From NCBI GenBank assembly GCA_016928395.1, contig JAFGKV010000297.1, positions 1-35,965 of the forward strand: a stretch of 35,965 nucleotides of DNA, given 5' to 3'. The notes under the pieces were generated by a model. That model was not told the origin of the DNA. It made no database searches and saw only the letters and a list, made by a program, of their open reading frames with translations. A program made the translations under genes and the position numbers. Position 1 is the stretch's first letter, and the number at the start of each line of letters is the position of its first letter. Below, piece by piece: positions 1-7,357 of the stretch. Source of the stretch: Candidatus Fermentibacterota bacterium. GTDB lineage: Bacteria; JAFGKV01.

Positions 1-524
1 GCGGCCATATCGATATCGATGCCATTGGGGATGTAGGTGACCCGGCGCCCCGTGCCCAGACGACGGCACAACGAGTGCGAGACACCGATCCACCGATCCG
101 TGAGAAAGTCGGTACCGCGCACCACGGATCCATAGAGAAGACGCTTGGGCACCGACATCTCCTTGGCGTCGCTCATGAGCCCGTGCAGGGTACTCACCAC
201 CGGCACCCCCGCCATACGCCCGGCCAACCGGCCCAGAACATGACTCTTGTGGTCATGGGTGTGGACAATCTGCGCCCCATGTCTACGTAGCATCCCCGCC
301 AGCCTGAACACGGCCCGCCCGTCAAAGGGAAATGACATGGGCAACAGGTCCACCTCGAGACCATGAGCGCGGTACATACGCGCCACCAGGCCATTGCGGA
401 AACATACTACCACTGGCTTGGTCAATCGCCTTTGCTGCAGCTTCACCAGAAGCCACAAGAGTACGCGGTCCTTACCGCCGAACAGCCCCGTGTCGGCGGT
501 GACATGCACCACTACCGGTGTCAC
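1..524 (-). CDS. Glycosyltransferase family 4, N-terminal part (cut by window edge)
   Basis: The reading frame enters the window as the last gene of the minus-strand operon and runs off base 1, so only about 174 N-terminal residues are visible. I read it from the reverse complement. It starts at a GTG that overlaps the TGA of the upstream glycosyltransferase in a 4-base GTGA, with a GGGGAAG element upstream. The visible part looks like the donor-independent N-terminal Rossmann half of a GT-B (GT4) enzyme: a first strand PVVVHVTADTGLFGG, then IVHTHDHKSHVLGR, GVPVVSTLHG, WIGVSHSL and YIPNGIDI in order. GT4 enzymes transfer a sugar from a nucleotide sugar to a glycan or lipid acceptor at the cytoplasmic face. 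The acceptor cannot be told, and the C-terminal nucleotide-sugar site lies outside the window. Confidence 0.85.
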   Translation of the reverse strand, partial: MTPVVVHVTADTGLFGGKDRVLLWLLVKLQQRRLTKPVVVCFRNGLVARMYRAHGLEVDLLPMSFPFDGRAVFRLAGMLRRHGAQIVHTHDHKSHVLGRLAGRMAGVPVVSTLHGLMSDAKEMSVPKRLLYGSVVRGTDFLTDRWIGVSHSLCRRLGTGRRVTYIPNGIDIDMA

Positions 525-1642
525 GCCAACTTCCCCGCCAGGACTGCGCACATCGTCTCGAACCCACGCTGAAGGGAGAACGGCGCCGCCGCCTGCCGAC
601 GAAGCCGGCGGACCTCCTCGCTCATTCCTTCGGCCAGGGCATGCTGCACTTCCGCCACGAACTCCTCGGGAGATGATGCCTGACGGATGATGGGCAGGTG
701 ATCCAGTTCTGGCATCCGGGTCGATACCACGGGAATGCCTGCGGCGAGGTACTCATAGGCCTTGAGAGGATTGACGGTCCTCGTCAGGGGAGTAGCGGCG
801 AACGGCACCATGCCGACATCGAATCCCGTCATGTAGGCCGGCACATCATTCCGGGCGCAGGGCCCCAGCCAGTGGATATTGGGAGCCTCCGGAAGCAGGC
901 CTTTGACCTCGGCTATCGGCCCCACCAGCACGAACGACCAGGATGGCCGCGCCCTCGCCGCTGCTTCCAGGAGATCGCCATCCAGCCAATGGGCCAGACC
1001 ACCGATGAACCCCACCCGAGGTCTGGGAATGACCCGCAGCCGGGGTGGCTCAGCTTTGGGCGCCGCAAACAAATCCTCGTCAAATCCATTGCTCACATAG
1101 TGCACCTCTACAGCCCCACGGCAGTGTGACACGAGCCCTTGGGCGGTGACGAACACTACATCCGCCCGCTCCAGCAACGTCGCCTCCATCCCATCCATGA
1201 GTCTCCGGCGGCCGCCATAGGCTGCGTGCCGGTCCACGCAATCATATACGAGGAGTCGTGAAGGGTAATGGCGTGTGACGGAAGCGGCAATGGGGTCGTA
1301 CACCCACCATATGTCGGGAGGCATGAACTCCCCGGCACGCGAGAGCTGAAGTCGAAGCATCAGGGTGTTGATGGCCTGGGCGGCCCGTCGGTCCTGCCCG
1401 AAAGGCAATGCGGGCCATGGCGAGAGCACCGTCAGACCAGCCGGAACAGGAGCCATCGGCACGGAACGCCGTTGTCGACGGCCACGCCACCTGAAAGTAC
1501 ACGACTCTTGTGGGTCAACGTAGAGCACTCTGTTGTGACGGGACAAAGCGCGCATAGTCCATTGCTTGCGCGTCCACAATCCCCGCCAAATCGAGGTCGA
1601 AAGACATGCGATGCGCAGGCCCGTCACCGCCGGGGTGGGCAT
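521..1642 (-). CDS. Glycosyltransferase, GT-B fold (family 1/4)
   Basis: A 373-residue GT-B type glycosyltransferase. The N-terminal half begins with a strand LRIACLSTSIWRG and carries the segment VYDCVDRHAAYGG, resembling TuaH-like polysaccharide glycosyltransferases. The C-terminal half shows PRVGFIGGLAHWLD, FVLVGP, IHWLGP and then NPLKAYEYLAAGIPVVST, whose KAYEYLA glutamate region is the usual nucleotide-sugar contact of Glycos_transf_1 enzymes. There is no signal peptide or membrane helix, so it acts in the cytoplasm. It starts 2 bases after the sppA stop with no good Shine-Dalgarno, and its own stop overlaps the next glycosyltransferase, so the three genes look translationally coupled. 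Role in surface-polysaccharide synthesis is inferred; the exact sugar is unknown. Confidence 0.85.
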   Translation of the reverse strand: MPTPAVTGLRIACLSTSIWRGLWTRKQWTMRALSRHNRVLYVDPQESCTFRWRGRRQRRSVPMAPVPAGLTVLSPWPALPFGQDRRAAQAINTLMLRLQLSRAGEFMPPDIWWVYDPIAASVTRHYPSRLLVYDCVDRHAAYGGRRRLMDGMEATLLERADVVFVTAQGLVSHCRGAVEVHYVSNGFDEDLFAAPKAEPPRLRVIPRPRVGFIGGLAHWLDGDLLEAAARARPSWSFVLVGPIAEVKGLLPEAPNIHWLGPCARNDVPAYMTGFDVGMVPFAATPLTRTVNPLKAYEYLAAGIPVVSTRMPELDHLPIIRQASSPEEFVAEVQHALAEGMSEEVRRLRRQAAAPFSLQRGFETMCAVLAGKLA

Positions 1643-1644
1643 CT

Positions 1645-3330
1645 CTACTCGATGATGAGGCGGCAGGGCAGGCGCAGCAGCAGCCCCGGCTCGGTGGGAA
1701 TGCCCGCGGGCTCAGCGATGCGGGCGAGCCACCGTACCCCACCATCGGCCTGGAACAGCATCTCGGCGATCCTGGTCAGCAGGGGCTTGGGTTTGGGCAC
1801 GGGCACCAGCGCCATGTCGGCGTCGGCGGGCAAACCCAGGAGGGTGGCCATTTCCATCTGAGCCTCCCAGATACCGCCAAGGGTGTCAACAAGGCCCACG
1901 GAATGGGCACGAAGCCCGCTCCAGACTCGGCCTCGGCCTACGATGTCCACCTGTTCCGGGGACATTCCCCGTCCCTGGGCTGCCTTCGTGATGAAGGCGT
2001 TCCAGTAGAAGTCCCACAGCATGTCCTGCAAGGCGACCCGTTCGTCATCGGTGAACGGCCTGGTCTCGCTGAACAGGTCGGCATGCATACCCCTGGTGAG
2101 CACTTCTACATGATACCCGGCCTTCTCGTACAGCTCCTGTGCCACAACCTTGCCGGCATACACGCCGATGGACCCGGTGATGGTGGTCGCTTCGGCAACG
2201 ATGCGAGAGGCGGGCATGGCCACATAGTAGCCGCCGCTGGCGGCCACGTCGCCCATGGATACCACCACAGGCTTCACCTCTACCGTTCGCCGCATCTCAT
2301 CCCAGATCACGTCTGAAGCCATGGCGCTGCCCCCGGGGCTATTCACCCGCAGGAGCACGCCCTTGAGCGAGTCGTCTTCCCGAGCTTCCCGCAAGGCAAG
2401 GGCGATGCTCTCGCATCCTGCGGTTGGCTCGCTGAACGGCAGGTCGGTTGATCGCCCCGGCATTATCCCCCCCTCCACCACCACATAGGCGACGCGGGTG
2501 CCCCGGGGCTTTCCCCGCTCCTTCAGGTAGCGCCCGAGCTCGACAGCCTCATCCTCCCCAACACCCATGTGCTCCAAGATCTGCGCCCTATACCGAAGCC
2601 CATCTATCAGCGATTCCTGCAGCGCGGCATCGGCGCCATACGGTCCTTCGTCTATGCGGGAACGGGTCTGGGCCTCCGTGGCGTCTCGACCTCGGGCAAT
2701 ATCCCCGACATAGGTCGCAAACACATCGTCCAACAGGGCATCAAAGCTCTCGCGAAACTCCTGGCTCATGCCGGTTCTGGTATAGGTCTCCGGCGCGCTC
2801 TTGTAGGCCCCAACCCGTATCATGTCAGCCTCAAGACCGACCTTATCCATGGTGCCTTTCCAGAATCCAACGCTGGCTGCAATTCCGTCCACCAGAAGAT
2901 GCCCCGCCGGCACGAGAAACACCGAATCGGCTGCAGATGCTACAACATACTCCTTGTCCCCGCCCGCCTCTAGAAGGGCCATGACCGGTATGCCATGCCG
3001 GCGTATCTCCTCCAGTGCCCGCCCAATCTCCCTTGCCGCAGCCCATCCCGTCTGCAGAGATGAAGCACGCACCAGGACGCCTCGAACCCGTTTATCCCCG
3101 ATGGTCGCCCTCAGTCCGCTGGCGATCTCCACAACTGACAGCCTCTGGGCCTCTAAGAAGCCCAGAGATAATGCCCCCGGCGTTTCCCGGATGGACCCGG
3201 CCAGCGAGAGCTCGACCACGAACTGCTTTGGCAGACGCGGCCTGGAAAGCCACGAAAGCACCCCGCTCACCAGAAGGCTGATGGCAGCGATTACCACGAG
3301 AGTGCCGAAGGCACGCCGAAGACGAGCCAC
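1645..3330 (-). CDS. sppA: Signal peptide peptidase SppA, long (67K) type
   Basis: A 561-residue membrane-anchored serine protease with two tandem SppA/S49 domains, the length of the long form such as E. coli SppA. One N-terminal membrane helix spans about residues 8-27. The first domain supplies the general-base lysine in RVGAYKSAPETY (Lys177). The second supplies the nucleophile in GDVAASGGYYVAM (Ser365), preceded by the characteristic LRVNSPGGSAMAS segment. Long SppA enzymes form a bowl-shaped tetramer on the periplasmic face and degrade signal peptides after cleavage. The start is GTG, chosen because GAGGAGG lies 5 bases upstream. It follows the Nudix-like gene by about 50 bases and precedes the glycosyltransferases by 2 bases. 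Confidence 0.95.
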   Translation of the reverse strand: MARLRRAFGTLVVIAAISLLVSGVLSWLSRPRLPKQFVVELSLAGSIRETPGALSLGFLEAQRLSVVEIASGLRATIGDKRVRGVLVRASSLQTGWAAAREIGRALEEIRRHGIPVMALLEAGGDKEYVVASAADSVFLVPAGHLLVDGIAASVGFWKGTMDKVGLEADMIRVGAYKSAPETYTRTGMSQEFRESFDALLDDVFATYVGDIARGRDATEAQTRSRIDEGPYGADAALQESLIDGLRYRAQILEHMGVGEDEAVELGRYLKERGKPRGTRVAYVVVEGGIMPGRSTDLPFSEPTAGCESIALALREAREDDSLKGVLLRVNSPGGSAMASDVIWDEMRRTVEVKPVVVSMGDVAASGGYYVAMPASRIVAEATTITGSIGVYAGKVVAQELYEKAGYHVEVLTRGMHADLFSETRPFTDDERVALQDMLWDFYWNAFITKAAQGRGMSPEQVDIVGRGRVWSGLRAHSVGLVDTLGGIWEAQMEMATLLGLPADADMALVPVPKPKPLLTRIAEMLFQADGGVRWLARIAEPAGIPTEPGLLLRLPCRLIIE

Positions 3331-3381
3331 AGTATCCTCCTCTAACCGGCGGGACGGCGCCCCACCACTCGCGTGCGAAGA

Positions 3382-4026
3382 TCAGGGCACTGGCATTGCC
3401 AGGACGGGTGTAACCCGCACCAGACGATCCCAGGCCGAAAGAACCAAGCTCGACCATGTCTCAAATGCCCCGGGATCCGCGACGAAGCGAGACAGCACGT
3501 CCTGTAGCGGATGCATCCTGGCATCCAACTGGCTGGGTTCGCGGGAAACCGGGGACGCACCCCCGACGTCCACCCTGAACACCACGCCGAAGTGCACGGA
3601 TCCTACGGGATTCGTGTCATCGTTCACGAACCCGACAATGCCCATGTTGCCATGGTCTATTGAGACTTCTTCCAGGAGTTCCCTCCGCGCCCCGGCCATG
3701 AGACGATCCTCTCCCTGCCCTTCGTCGCCGGAGTTGATATGCCCGCCGACACCGACCGAAAGCATGCGGTGCAGACGGCGCTCTCCGCCGCCGGAAAGCC
3801 GCTGAAACAGCAGCATTTCGTCTCCTCTAAGCAGCACCGCGTAAGGGATAATCTGCTTGTACCCAGGGTCGGTCTCCACCTCAGCCCTCGAGGCGAAATG
3901 GGCATGGAGTCGGATGGAGTCCAACCAGGTCGCGCCGCGACCGGGCGCCTCATCCAGAGGGATGAACCCGTGGAAATCGTTGCCCTGGAACAGCAAGCCC
4001 CTCGAGACCACCAGCACTTTCTCCAT
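3382..4026 (-). CDS. Nudix-like (MutT family) predicted phosphoesterase
   Basis: A 214-residue protein with the fold signature of a Nudix hydrolase, but with a stretched Nudix box. GVGGHINSGDE (about 92-102) supplies the first half and ARRELLEEV (about 113-121) the catalytic R-E-x-x-E-E helix. The stretch between them is longer than in the canonical GX5EX7REUXEEXGU box. It resembles the COG4112 group of MutT-like predicted phosphoesterases, whose substrate is not known. The ATG has GGAGGAG inside the end of the preceding phosphatase gene, only 3 bases away, so the two are probably translated together. No signal peptide is seen, so it is cytoplasmic. The family call is good; the substrate is open. 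Confidence 0.75.
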   Translation of the reverse strand: MEKVLVVSRGLLFQGNDFHGFIPLDEAPGRGATWLDSIRLHAHFASRAEVETDPGYKQIIPYAVLLRGDEMLLFQRLSGGGERRLHRMLSVGVGGHINSGDEGQGEDRLMAGARRELLEEVSIDHGNMGIVGFVNDDTNPVGSVHFGVVFRVDVGGASPVSREPSQLDARMHPLQDVLSRFVADPGAFETWSSLVLSAWDRLVRVTPVLAMPVP

Positions 4027-4029
4027 GGC

Positions 4030-4659
4030 TTAGAACTCCTCCAGTGGAGAAACCGTTGCACCGGGCGTCACATTGACCTGATAGATGCAGAACCCGCGTT
4101 CCTCCTCGTGCATGAGCACTGTGTAGGATGCAGGATCAAGATAGAACTTCCAGAAATAGTCGTGTTCAAGGCCGACCACGGCGGCTAGGAGCGTTTTGAT
4201 CACCGTTCTATGGGTCACGATCGCGATCCGCTTCCCCGCGAACTCCTGAGGCACCATTCGCAGGCGATGCCACGCACGCTCGCGGACTTCGCCGATGGAT
4301 TCCCCCCCGGGCACGAGGAGTTGTTCCGGGCTGCTTACCCAGAGAGCCCACTCCTGCGGGTACTCCTTGGCCACCTGAGCCTTCAGCCTGCCTTGCCATT
4401 CGCCCAGGTGAATGTTGGTGAAGCTTCTGTCGATTCGTACTTCGAGCCCGTAGGGCAACGCAACGGCATGTGCGGTGTCCAAGGCGCGAGCCAGCGGACT
4501 GGACACCACGGCATCGAGGCCTACTCTGGAAAGAGCCTTCCCCAGGGCTTCTGCCTGCAGCCTGCCGTGCTCGTTCAACGGGGCGTCTACGGTACCCCGG
4601 AACATTCCCCCGCGGTTGAGTTCCGACTCCCCATGGCGGACAAGATAGACAAATGTCAT
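4030..4659 (-). CDS. Histidine phosphatase (phosphoglycerate mutase-like)
   Basis: A 209-residue member of the histidine phosphatase superfamily. The start MTFVYLVRHGES was chosen over an upstream ATG because AAGGAGG sits 5 bases before it. Catalytic residues are visible: the RHG triad Arg8-His9, Arg58 in SSPLARA, Glu87 in HLGEWQG, and the second histidine His150 in IVTHRT. GlpM-like and CobC/phosphoserine-phosphatase-like enzymes share this layout; the sequence does not say whether it is a mutase or a phosphatase. Phosphatase is more likely for this short GEWQG-containing type (inference). It lies between nth and the Nudix-like gene, so this part of the operon holds two small phosphate-ester enzymes side by side. 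Confidence 0.85.
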   Translation of the reverse strand: MTFVYLVRHGESELNRGGMFRGTVDAPLNEHGRLQAEALGKALSRVGLDAVVSSPLARALDTAHAVALPYGLEVRIDRSFTNIHLGEWQGRLKAQVAKEYPQEWALWVSSPEQLLVPGGESIGEVRERAWHRLRMVPQEFAGKRIAIVTHRTVIKTLLAAVVGLEHDYFWKFYLDPASYTVLMHEEERGFCIYQVNVTPGATVSPLEEF

Positions 4660-4779
4660 CTGGCCTCCTTGCGTGAGAGAATTCCTCCACAGACGACGCG
4701 GATGGAGGCACACCCGCCCCATCGCGTCAACGGTTCCCCGCGGTATCCTCTATTCTTCGAGCGCGAGCCACACCTCGGT

Positions 4780-5403
4780 CTAGGCTGAGACGCAGACGTC
4801 TACCAGAGGGCAGGTGGAACATCCAGGCGAACGACTCGTGCACACTTCCCGGCCGAAGAGAATCATCCCGTTGCTGAACGCCGTCCACCGGTTTTCAGGC
4901 AGCAGGTCGCATAGCTGACGTTCGATATCACCGGCTTCATCACCCTCAGTCAAGCCGAGACGCCCGGCCACCCTCTTCACGTGGGTGTCAACTGCGAGCC
5001 CCGGGATACCGTAGGCATTGCCGAGCACCATGTTGGCAGTCTTGCGGCCCACACCGGGAAGTGAAACTAGATCGTGTAGCGATCGGGGAACATCACCAGC
5101 GAACCGTGCGACCAAATCAGCGCAACAGGCTCGGATAGTCTTCGCCTTGTTCCGGTAGAATCCGGTCGAATGTACCAACTCCTCCAACTCGTCCAACGGG
5201 GCGCGAGCCAGATCCGTCACCCGGGGAAACCGGGCGAACAACGATGGTGTGACTGCATTAACCCGTGCATCCGTACACTGGGCCGAAAGGATCACGGCCA
5301 CCAAGAGCTGCAGCGGCGACGAAAACTGCAGCGCCAGAGATGCCTCACTGTATCGGTGCGCCAATCGCCGCTCCACCTCGAGAGCTCGTTCCACCCGGTT
5401 CAT
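4780..5403 (-). CDS. nth: Endonuclease III (DNA glycosylase/AP lyase)
   Basis: A 207-residue base-excision repair enzyme that removes oxidised pyrimidines and nicks abasic sites. The helix-hairpin-helix LPGVGRKTANMVL carries the catalytic lysine (Lys121) and VDTHVKRV the catalytic aspartate (Asp139). A [4Fe-4S] cluster motif C-x6-C-x2-C-x5-C is complete at Cys188, 195, 198 and 204. Length matches the family. Its ATG overlaps the stop of a 33-codon ORF in an ATGA arrangement, and its own ribosome site (GGTGGGAG) is very close to the start, which fits translation by re-initiation. About 120 bases separate it from the downstream phosphatase. Confidence 0.97.
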   Translation of the reverse strand: MNRVERALEVERRLAHRYSEASLALQFSSPLQLLVAVILSAQCTDARVNAVTPSLFARFPRVTDLARAPLDELEELVHSTGFYRNKAKTIRACCADLVARFAGDVPRSLHDLVSLPGVGRKTANMVLGNAYGIPGLAVDTHVKRVAGRLGLTEGDEAGDIERQLCDLLPENRWTAFSNGMILFGREVCTSRSPGCSTCPLVDVCVSA

Positions 5404-5501
5404 TCTCCCACCATGCGCCCGCTGTCTTCTTGGTTCTTGATTCGCAGGTGGTCCGCCCCCGCATCCCGCTCGTTCATCATCCCGTCATGCCAGTCTTCCA
5501 T
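5400..5501 (-). CDS. Small 33-aa acidic protein, candidate unannotated gene
   Basis: An open frame of 33 codons starts with ATG 2 bases after the stop of the upstream membrane-protein gene. It ends at a TGA that overlaps the nth ATG (ATGA), so it fills the gap exactly with both junctions typical of translational coupling. The product (MEDWHDGMMNERDAG at its start) is rich in Asp, Glu, His and Arg, with no hydrophobic stretch. No Shine-Dalgarno precedes it, so initiation would depend on ribosomes arriving from the upstream gene. It may be a real small protein, or only a leader cistron that carries ribosomes to nth. I recognise no family. Confidence 0.45.
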   Translation of the reverse strand: MEDWHDGMMNERDAGADHLRIKNQEDSGRMVGE

Positions 5502-5503
5502 AC

Positions 5504-6199
5504 TCAGTAGCCGTACGCAGTGGCAACGCAGACCATCACCCAGCAGCTCAGTGTAAGGACTGCCGACGCGGCGTACACAAGCCCGGACTTTTCTGCCCGA
5601 ATGGCCTCCGCACCTTCGGCCACCCGTTGCCCCCACCGGTAGCCGACAGGCATGGCCAGGCCCGACATAGCTGCCCACAGCAGACCCTCCCTACCTAGGA
5701 AGGCGGGAAATCCCCCAGGACGACCGAACGACATCAGGTAGGCACATGGAGCGACACGGAGTCCGATAACCCAGAATGCACCCGCCGCGGAAAGGGCGGC
5801 CGTGGCTGCAGCAATGCCGCGTATCAGACTCCTCTCGTGCATCCTCTGGCCGAACACCGAGGCCACTCCCACCAAGGCGCAAGCCTGGAGCATCACCGCC
5901 AGCGATGCATTTGCCTTGCACAGAATGGACGCGCCCAGCATGGGTACCGCCAGCTGACGACAGGCAACGGCGATCGAAGCCGCCGCCAGCAGAAGCATCG
6001 GACGAACGCCCAATCCCGTTACCACGCCCATGAGCAGCATCCCGACTCCCACCAACACACCAGCGCGCACCTGCGGCAGGAAGGCCCGGAGGGCGGCGTC
6101 CAGAACAACCTCCGAAAGCCCCCACAGCGAGCCCGCGACCACCAGAACCCATACGGCATCACGCCTTGACAAGAAGCGATTGCCCCAGTGAACGACCAT
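5504..6199 (-). CDS. Polytopic inner-membrane protein of unknown function
   Basis: A 231-residue hydrophobic protein with about six or seven predicted membrane segments: around AVWVLVVAGSLWGLSEVVL, AGVLVGVGMLLMGVVTGLG, MLLLAAASIAVAC, LAVMLQACALVGVASVFG, GIAAATAALSAAGAFWVIG, LLWAAMSGLAMPVG and a final LVYAASAVLTLSCWVMVCVA. The start MVVHWGNRF was chosen over an upstream ATG because AGGAGG lies 5 bases before it. The short, mostly uncharged loops suggest a membrane-embedded function such as transport, but I recognise no family. It heads the minus-strand operon and is divergent from the discoidin-like gene at 6525. Confidence 0.7.
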   Translation of the reverse strand: MVVHWGNRFLSRRDAVWVLVVAGSLWGLSEVVLDAALRAFLPQVRAGVLVGVGMLLMGVVTGLGVRPMLLLAAASIAVACRQLAVPMLGASILCKANASLAVMLQACALVGVASVFGQRMHERSLIRGIAAATAALSAAGAFWVIGLRVAPCAYLMSFGRPGGFPAFLGREGLLWAAMSGLAMPVGYRWGQRVAEGAEAIRAEKSGLVYAASAVLTLSCWVMVCVATAYGY

Positions 6200-6261
6200 A
6201 GCGACCTCCTGTTGTCGAAAGGGAACGGCCACAAGATGGGGCATACGTGACGAGGTTTCCA

Positions 6262-6284
6262 GTCTCCCGCTCCCCGCGGGAGAC
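6262..6284. repeat. Perfect 9-bp hairpin in the divergent intergenic region
   Basis: The 325-base region 6200-6524 between divergent genes holds no gene. Its clearest structure is a perfect inverted repeat, GTCTCCCGC then TCCCC then GCGGGAGAC. No T-run follows on either strand and neither gene ends here, so it is not a simple terminator. It would lie in the 5' leader or promoter zone of one or both neighbours and could be an operator or an RNA leader element. Its left arm plus loop matches 12 bases at the 3' end of tRNA-Gly at 28844-28855. Confidence 0.5.
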
Positions 6285-6524
6285 ATTGTCACTCGACGAA
6301 GATGGTGTACGCTCCGTAAAAGCACCGCTGCAGGTGCCACATTCCGATGGGATGCCCGGTGGCAGTCTCATCAAACTCAACCAGAAATGATCAGCCGAGT
6401 CAACCCGCAACCCGGCGATGCACCCGGTACACCGCGCCCGCTGAGCCCGGACTTTCGAGGACCGAGGCTTCGGCGTAGGTTCCCCCGCATCATTCGGAAT
6501 CTCAATCTCGATCGGAGGGTTCTG

Positions 6525-7088
6525 ATGCATTCCCCACGGCTCATCTCATTCATCCTGGCGTCGAGTGTTCTTGCCCTTTTGCCCGCTGGCGCTTTGCTGG
6601 CCCAAGAGCATGGTTCCGAGCGGCCATTCCCGCATGTCTCTGCCGCCGGCGAATACGCCGGGGATCTTCGATATATGGTGGACGGAATCCTCCCGGATGA
6701 AGAGGCTGCGTGGGATTGTCTACTTAACATAGCGTGGGAGGATACCGCCACATCTTTCGTGGTTGACCTGGGGTCAGTTCAGCGGGTCGAGCACGTACTT
6801 GTCTGCGTGGACAACAACGACACATACTGCATCGATGCATCCATCGACGGAGCCGAGTTTGCTCATGTCTTGACCATCGAGGCTGATGACGGCGAGGTGG
6901 AGTTTGGCATTGACTGCTTCGCTTCGGAGGAGAGCCATCCTGAGTATGAGACAGCCATCGCGTTCGCTCCTGTTGGGGCGCGTTACATCAGAATGCGGGC
7001 CATTGACGGAGATGGTGCATATGCCGTGGGTGAACTCCAGATCCAGACTGCCTTGCGCCAGAGTCCCCACGAGATCTCCGGGCCATGA
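6525..7088 (+). CDS. Exported discoidin-like (F5/8 type C) domain protein
   Basis: A 187-residue protein starting at an ATG with GGAGGG 5 bases upstream. A signal peptide covers about residues 1-27 and ends in GALLAQ. The rest is a single beta-sandwich domain of galactose-binding/discoidin type: a YMVDG segment followed by WDC, then the diagnostic strands FVVDLGSVQRVEHVLVC, YCIDASIDG and a closing GARYIRMRAIDGDGAYAVGELQI. Such domains bind glycans or membrane surfaces and are usually parts of bigger proteins; here one stands alone in the exported fraction. Four cysteines are scattered through the mature part. No enzyme motif is present. The role is unknown; glycan binding is inferred from the fold. 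Confidence 0.75.
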   Translation: MHSPRLISFILASSVLALLPAGALLAQEHGSERPFPHVSAAGEYAGDLRYMVDGILPDEEAAWDCLLNIAWEDTATSFVVDLGSVQRVEHVLVCVDNNDTYCIDASIDGAEFAHVLTIEADDGEVEFGIDCFASEESHPEYETAIAFAPVGARYIRMRAIDGDGAYAVGELQIQTALRQSPHEISGP

Positions 7089-7113
7089 CGCGGTCCACTC
7101 GGTTGACCCCGGG

Positions 7114-7355
7114 GTGCCGCCTCACCATCACCGCTTCGCGCAAGGGGAACTGGCCGCGCTGTACACCATAGACCGATTCGCTATGGCCATGATTGGATGC
7201 GCTTCCTCTTCGCTGAGGGCGACGTGCGCCGACTAGTTCGACTGGCAGAATGGATCCGCACCCGGTCTCGACGGTTATCTCGGTGTGCCGTGGAGAAGAA
7301 CAGTCTTGTGTACCGCGTGTCCAGCAATGGCACGCGCGGTGTCGAAGGAGCTTGA
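7114..7355 (+). pseudogene. Short gene apparently broken by a one-base frameshift
   Basis: Two overlapping frames look like the halves of one small protein. From the GTG at 7114, one frame reads HHHRFAQGELAALYTIDRF before its coding character fades near 7185; it stops at 7234-7236. From about 7185 a second frame continues as DWMRFLFAEGDVRRLVRLAE and further to a stop at 7353-7355. Joining them by one missing base would give about 80 residues. Codon third positions are GC-rich in both parts. No slippery heptamer is visible, so programmed frameshifting is unlikely; a pseudogene or a sequence error fits better. Alternatively only the second part, ATG 7197 to 7355 (52 aa), is real: it ends 2 bases before the next gene's start. 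No family recognised. Confidence 0.35.
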
Positions 7356-7357
7356 AC

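Noticed and set aside
2822-3805. 327-aa plus-strand open frame
   Set aside because: It lies antisense to the sppA and Nudix-like genes, has a low-complexity Arg/Ser/Pro composition and no recognisable motif. It is a GC-rich shadow frame.
7170-7200. Programmed -1 frameshift in the short gene upstream of the HEAT protein
   Set aside because: No X-XXY-YYZ slippery heptamer and no strong downstream structure. A pseudogene or sequence error is simpler.
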